This document shows positions 5,643-7,905 of a stretch of DNA of 7,905 bases, piece by piece. The DNA lies in assembly GCA_028681035.1 (NCBI GenBank), contig JAQUJJ010000154.1, positions 1-7,905 of the forward strand, read 5' to 3'. The DNA is from Candidatus Cloacimonadota bacterium (lineage in GTDB: Bacteria > Cloacimonadota > Cloacimonadia > Cloacimonadales > Cloacimonadaceae). The notes beneath the pieces are model-generated. The model saw nothing but the letters and a program-made list of their open reading frames with translations, was not told where the DNA came from and made no database searches. Numbering within the stretch: the first letter of the stretch is position 1; each line of letters opens with the position of its first letter. The translations under genes and the position numbers were made by a program.

Positions 5643-5957
5643 ATGTCCAAGAACTGGAGTAAGCCATTTCACGGCATCACCCACTATGGAAATCTAAGAG
5701 ATCCAAGACGGGCGAGTGTCAGCACGAACAGTAAATTTTCAGTCCTCACTCTCCATTATAAAGATAAAGAAGGAAATCACCAGCACATGGAATTCCATGT
5801 TGATTCATGCGAAGAAGCCAAGAAAATTGGAAAAGCATGGGTAGATGATTTTCCAAATTCCGAGACTAGAAATATCTGGTTCGATGAATCGGCCCCTATA
5901 TCCGAAAAAGCCTTAGCTGCATTGAGGAAATCCCATGATGAATCTAGTCAGTTGTGA
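5643..5957 (+). CDS. hypothetical protein, 104 residues
   Basis: I do not recognise this protein. The first half has alternating strands (KFSVLTLHYKD and HMEFHVDSCE). A helix EEAKKIGKAWVDDF follows and then an acidic, helical C-terminus. This fits a small alpha/beta phage protein. ATG at 5643 is preferred because GAGG at 5635-5638 lies just upstream; the ATG at 5631 lacks a placed ribosome-binding site and would add four residues (MRGS). Its 3' end overlaps the next gene by 23 bases. No catalytic motifs or metal sites are visible. Confidence 0.7.
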   Translation: MSKNWSKPFHGITHYGNLRDPRRASVSTNSKFSVLTLHYKDKEGNHQHMEFHVDSCEEAKKIGKAWVDDFPNSETRNIWFDESAPISEKALAALRKSHDESSQL

Positions 5958-6135
5958 TAATTGTGGTGTTGTGGTGGATTGTAGAAAATTGAACTTTCCA
6001 ACAGAGTTATATATTGACGATGATACAGGTGGGATAGATTTTACCAAAGCTGTATATGATTCTGATTCAGAACAGTTTGTCGGATTCGTGACATGTCCTG
6101 TCTGTTCCAGTAAAATTTTGAACAGATCTGAATAA
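5935..6135 (+). CDS. small zinc-ribbon protein, 66 residues
   Basis: Two CxxC pairs frame the protein: CDNC at 7-10 and CPVC at 54-57, with another Cys at 16. This is the arrangement of a four-Cys zinc ribbon. The acidic segment between them (YIDDDTGGIDF and DSDSEQF) is strand-like. Such small ribbons are frequent in phages and often bind nucleic acid or host transcription or degradation factors, but none can be named here. Two adjacent ATGs (5935 and 5938) are both served by GAGGAA at 5924-5929. The start lies inside the previous gene. The stop is five bases before the tRNA gene. Confidence 0.75.
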   Translation: MMNLVSCDNCGVVVDCRKLNFPTELYIDDDTGGIDFTKAVYDSDSEQFVGFVTCPVCSSKILNRSE

Positions 6136-6140
6136 GTGAT

Positions 6141-6217
6141 CCGGGCATGGCGCAGTCTGGTAGCGCGTCTGCTTTGGGAGCAGAAGGTCGCAGGTTCGAG
6201 TCCTGCTGTCCGGACCA
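6141..6217 (+). tRNA. tRNA-Pro, anticodon UGG
   Basis: The 77-base sequence folds as a complete cloverleaf. The acceptor stem CCGGGCA pairs with TGTCCGG (one G-T pair). The D-stem is GCGC/GCGC, and the anticodon stem TCTGC/GCAGA encloses the loop TTTGGGA with TGG at 6175-6177. The T-arm is GCAGG-TTCGAGT-CCTGC. Discriminator A is followed by an encoded CCA. The layout matches enterobacterial tRNA-Pro base by base in segment lengths. It reads CCA and probably other proline codons. Encoded CCA lets it work without host CCA addition. Confidence 0.97.
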
Positions 6218-6239
6218 ATTTCTAATGGGAGAGTTCAAT

Positions 6240-6434
6240 ATGCGGTATATTTTGTTGATTCTGGTGTTGTTCCTCTCTGGATGCACTGTCACTCCTGAAG
6301 AGTTTGCCCTTGCGAATAGGGCTTGTAAAGATTTTGGAGGACTTGAGTATTACAATCCCTATGCAGAATATGCAAGGTGCAACAATGGTATAGTAATTGA
6401 GAATTTACACAAAATTCAGATCGCATCTGAATAA
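6240..6434 (+). CDS. small lipoprotein, 64 residues
   Basis: The N-terminus is a short lipoprotein signal: a single Arg, the hydrophobic run ILLILVLF, and the lipobox LSGC with the modified cysteine at residue 15. Thr at +2 suggests outer-membrane sorting under the usual Lol rule. The mature part is about 50 residues with two Cys (C26 and C46) that could form a disulfide, and several Tyr. The ATG at 6240 has GGGAG at 6228-6232. Reading further upstream would run through the tRNA gene and is spurious. The next gene is another lipoprotein. A role in altering the infected cell surface, such as superinfection exclusion, is possible but only inferred. Confidence 0.8.
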   Translation: MRYILLILVLFLSGCTVTPEEFALANRACKDFGGLEYYNPYAEYARCNNGIVIENLHKIQIASE

Positions 6435-6475
6435 TGGATGCAACAGGAACTCTCACACAGATTCGAGGAGATCAT

Positions 6476-6865
6476 ATGAAGTCATCTGTAATTGGAATAC
6501 TAGCCGCTTTCGCTATTATCGGAAGTGTCACTGGATGTAGTACTGATGCAGACATGGCAGCGCATAATCTTGCTAAGGATGCAGAAACATTCAAAATCAC
6601 ACGGCGCATAGTGTTCATAAATGGAATAACAGACACATATATGCTGTCCATTGAGGGTCTGTGCTCCATCGAAGATCAGGTAAATCAGCTTGAAGTAACG
6701 TGTAAAACTGGTGATTCAAAATACAAGAAGCATCTTCTTGGATTATCAGATAATGTCACGTATGTCGTTGAGCAACTTGAAGAGACTTCCATAGATTTGT
6801 ATCACTACAAAGTAATCTTCAAGCCACAGACAATTATTCCTGATGTGGATCTCAGCCATGAATAA
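6476..6865 (+). CDS. phage lipoprotein of a conserved predicted beta-sandwich family
   Basis: The 129-residue protein has a lipoprotein signal with lipobox VTGC, the modified cysteine at residue 21, and Ser at +2. The mature part begins with a helix (AAHNLAKDAETFKI). It continues with a strand-rich domain containing RRIVFINGITDTYML, two Cys (C56 and C69) likely to be disulfide-bonded, LGLSDNVTYVVEQL, and a terminal VIFKPQTIIPDVDL. From memory, these segments recur in a lipoprotein family found in phages of several host groups, described as beta-sandwich lipoproteins; I could not check this. The function is unknown; surface location fits superinfection exclusion or envelope modification. ATG at 6476 is chosen because of CGAGGAG at 6464-6470 and because it places the signal at the N-terminus. 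An upstream ATG at 6434 would bury the signal. Confidence 0.87.
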   Translation: MKSSVIGILAAFAIIGSVTGCSTDADMAAHNLAKDAETFKITRRIVFINGITDTYMLSIEGLCSIEDQVNQLEVTCKTGDSKYKKHLLGLSDNVTYVVEQLEETSIDLYHYKVIFKPQTIIPDVDLSHE

Positions 6866-7169
6866 ACAATATAAAGTAATTCCTCCATGGCAACCCATGG
6901 AAACTGCACCACAGGATGGAACTGCTATCCTCGCCGTGTGTATCCATGAGGTTGATCCGTACATGGTGGACGGGGGCGTTCGACTTACCGTTTATGGGGC
7001 ACATGCGGAAGGACTGACCCACGTTCAAGACGGCATCCATGTGATAGAGTGGGGCGGCGAATATATCGACGTTGAGTACACCATTCCCCCGTGGTGGTTC
7101 CGCTCCGGCTCTGATTTTGAAGAAGTAGCAAACCCTGTCGCATGGCTTCCAATTCCTCCAACTGAATAG
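6858..7169 (+). CDS. DUF551-like phage protein, 103 residues
   Basis: The start WQPMETAPQDGTAIL and the end PVAWLPIPPTE match the W-x-P-M-x-T-A-P-x-D-G-T ... A-W-x-P-x-P-x-P frame of a widespread phage and prophage group often labelled DUF551-like. A WW pair (about residues 79-80) lies in the middle. Members have no known function. The ATG at 6858 overlaps the lipoprotein stop by 8 bases and is preferred over 6843, which lies further inside that gene. Bases 6961-7140 are GC-rich (about 56% by hand count) compared with AT-rich neighbours, suggesting separate origin. Confidence 0.85.
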   Translation: MNKQYKVIPPWQPMETAPQDGTAILAVCIHEVDPYMVDGGVRLTVYGAHAEGLTHVQDGIHVIEWGGEYIDVEYTIPPWWFRSGSDFEEVANPVAWLPIPPTE

Positions 7170-7177
7170 GTGATATC

Positions 7178-7399
7178 ATGTTCCCTTGTTTTGTCAAATT
7201 AACACTCGCCAACAATGGTCTTCCGATTCTTCTTAACATGAACAATAAAACATCCATCACACGAAGTGGTGGTTGTTCGCTTATTATGGAACGCGGAACG
7301 GAAGTATACGTCACAGAATCATTCGATGAGATCCAGCAAAAAATCAATGAACAAATGCGTAGAATGTACAATTTCATCTTTGCAGAAGGTGAAGAATGA
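7178..7399 (+). CDS. small FlbD-like phage protein, 73 residues
   Basis: The N-terminus FVKLTLANNGLPILLNMNNKTSI leads through SGGCSLIM to VYVTESFDEI. This resembles small phage proteins with the same beta-barrel-like pattern as the FlbD family (strands, a glycine turn, then V-x-E-S-x-D/E-E-I). The C-terminus is a helix, KINEQMRRMYNFIF. In phages these proteins have no assigned function and the link to flagella is probably structural only. The ATG at 7178 is eight bases after the previous stop, with AGGTGAT at 7168-7174. The stop overlaps the next gene as ATGA. Confidence 0.75.
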   Translation: MFPCFVKLTLANNGLPILLNMNNKTSITRSGGCSLIMERGTEVYVTESFDEIQQKINEQMRRMYNFIFAEGEE

Positions 7400-7635
7400 A
7401 AACAGACAGTCCATTGCCAGATAATCCAAGATTTACAACCCCATATCCGTATGAGGGAAGATTGGATGTTTGTCCTTGGTGTCATGTTCGTCCAAGTATA
7501 TTTGCATCACCATTAGAGCGGTGGCGGGTAGAATGTGTTAATCCAAAATGCCCAGTACAGCCTATGTCGTTTTCGTTCGATACTGTAGAAAAATCAGTGG
7601 TGTCGTGGAACTATTTAATCAAAAGTAGGAGATAG
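7396..7635 (+). CDS. Lar-like zinc-ribbon protein
   Basis: The 79-residue protein has CPWC (C26, C29), then WRVECVNPKC (C47, C52), and ends with SWNYLI. The spacing C-P-x-C ... W-x-V-x-C-x4-C ... W-N is typical of the Lar/restriction-alleviation-like family of small phage zinc proteins. In the Rac prophage, Lar modifies type I restriction and modification activity. Most family members are uncharacterised, so anti-restriction here is a possibility and not shown. Translation is probably coupled, because the ATG overlaps the preceding stop as ATGA. A GAAGGTGAAG stretch at 7385-7394 could serve as ribosome-binding site. Confidence 0.8.
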   Translation: MKTDSPLPDNPRFTTPYPYEGRLDVCPWCHVRPSIFASPLERWRVECVNPKCPVQPMSFSFDTVEKSVVSWNYLIKSRR

Positions 7636-7637
7636 GT

Positions 7638-7865
7638 ATGAAGATTTCTGTCTGTTTGACTGCACTTCTGTTACTGTGTGCCTCTCAAGTTCTTGCGGCA
7701 GAAACTCCGGCACCCCCATCAACTCCAACCATAACCCCTAATCGCAGAATTGTTGTAACTGTAAAACCAGTACTTGTGGATATGGCCATAGTGACTGAGT
7801 ACACAAAAGATGGAAAAGTCAAAACCACTGTGAATCCCGTACACCAAAAGAAAGGAGCTAAATGA
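7638..7865 (+). CDS. secreted proline-rich small protein, 75 residues
   Basis: The first 21 residues form a Sec-type signal peptide: a Lys, the hydrophobic run CLTALLLLCA, and a likely signal peptidase I site at VLA/AE. The mature part begins with a Pro/Thr-rich, probably disordered segment (APPSTPTITP). A strand-rich, basic tail follows with RRIVVTVKPVLVD and a Lys-rich end. It is expected in the periplasm of a Gram-negative host. There is no lipobox: the Cys at 14 lies within the hydrophobic core. The ATG has AGGAG at 7627-7631 with normal spacing. The stop overlaps the next start as ATGA. I do not recognise a family. A spanin part is conceivable, but nothing specific supports it. Confidence 0.75.
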   Translation: MKISVCLTALLLLCASQVLAAETPAPPSTPTITPNRRIVVTVKPVLVDMAIVTEYTKDGKVKTTVNPVHQKKGAK

Positions 7866-7905
7866 AGAAACCTCAATTAAGCGTTCCCCCTTCACTGGTG
7901 AAAAT
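7862..7905 (+). CDS. start of an unidentified protein, cut by the window end
   Basis: ATG at 7862 overlaps the stop of the secreted-protein gene as ATGA and has AGGAG at 7853-7857. Fourteen full codons are visible (MKKPQLSVPPSLVK). The frame is still open at the window end. This is too short to identify. Confidence 0.65.
   Translation, partial: MKKPQLSVPPSLVK

Noticed and set aside
6147..6239. Upstream extension of the first lipoprotein gene through the tRNA (a MAQSGSASALG-type start)
   Set aside because: This is the well-known false translation of a tRNA gene. The ATG at 6240 has its own ribosome-binding site and places the lipoprotein signal correctly.
5913..6292. Two minus-strand frames across the tRNA (products with AGLEPATF and QQDSNLRPS)
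   Set aside because: These are the familiar reverse-strand translations of tRNA sequence and overlap well-supported plus-strand genes.
1..7905. CRISPR array, insertion sequence, integrase or attachment site
   Set aside because: I saw no regularly spaced repeats, transposase or recombinase motifs, or flanking duplications in the window.

Overview
The window looks like one arm of the early or middle region of a tailed bacteriophage (or a related prophage or plasmid-phage). I support 22 protein genes (two cut by the window edges) and one tRNA gene, all on the plus strand. They are short and tightly packed, with ATGA or longer overlaps and a Shine-Dalgarno motif before most starts. Base composition is AT-rich. 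Two small lipoproteins, a secreted peptide and a Lar-like zinc ribbon suggest a Gram-negative, probably proteobacterial, host. No structural genes, integrase or transposase are visible.

Positions 1-2392 hold a recombination nuclease module of the Mre11-Rad50 / SbcCD / T4 gp47-gp46 type with unusual architecture. The SbcC/Rad50-like ATPase is split at its zinc hook. The upstream piece (Walker A half, lying mostly before the window) ends eight residues after the start of a CPxC hook motif. The Mre11-like nuclease gene comes next, overlapping it by ATGA. A separate 84-residue coiled-coil gene follows, and then the C-terminal ATPase half with a variant signature motif, Walker B and H-loop.

Positions 2304-4398 hold six small genes: a Cys-rich protein, three unrecognised proteins, a canonical C2H2 zinc-finger protein and another unrecognised protein. 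Among them is a P-loop kinase resembling phage deoxynucleoside monophosphate kinases. A 12-bp perfect inverted repeat lies just after the end of the SbcC C-half.

Positions 4411-5325 encode a full-length metacaspase/orthocaspase-like cysteine protease (p20 and p10) with the His/Cys dyad intact, which is an unexpected gene in this context. It is followed by a near-consensus sigma70-type promoter (5334-5362). About 45 nt downstream lies a hairpin terminator (5408-5437), an arrangement that could make a ~70-nt RNA or act as an attenuated leader.

Positions 5464-7905 are an accessory-type stretch: small hypothetical proteins, a zinc-ribbon protein, tRNA-Pro(UGG) with encoded CCA, two consecutive lipoproteins, a DUF551-like protein in a GC-rich patch, an FlbD-like small protein, a Lar-like protein, a secreted proline-rich peptide and the first 14 codons of one more gene. 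Apart from the nuclease, kinase, protease, tRNA and lipoprotein calls, functions are unknown. No stretch over 300 bases lacks a gene; the largest gap is 5326-5463.
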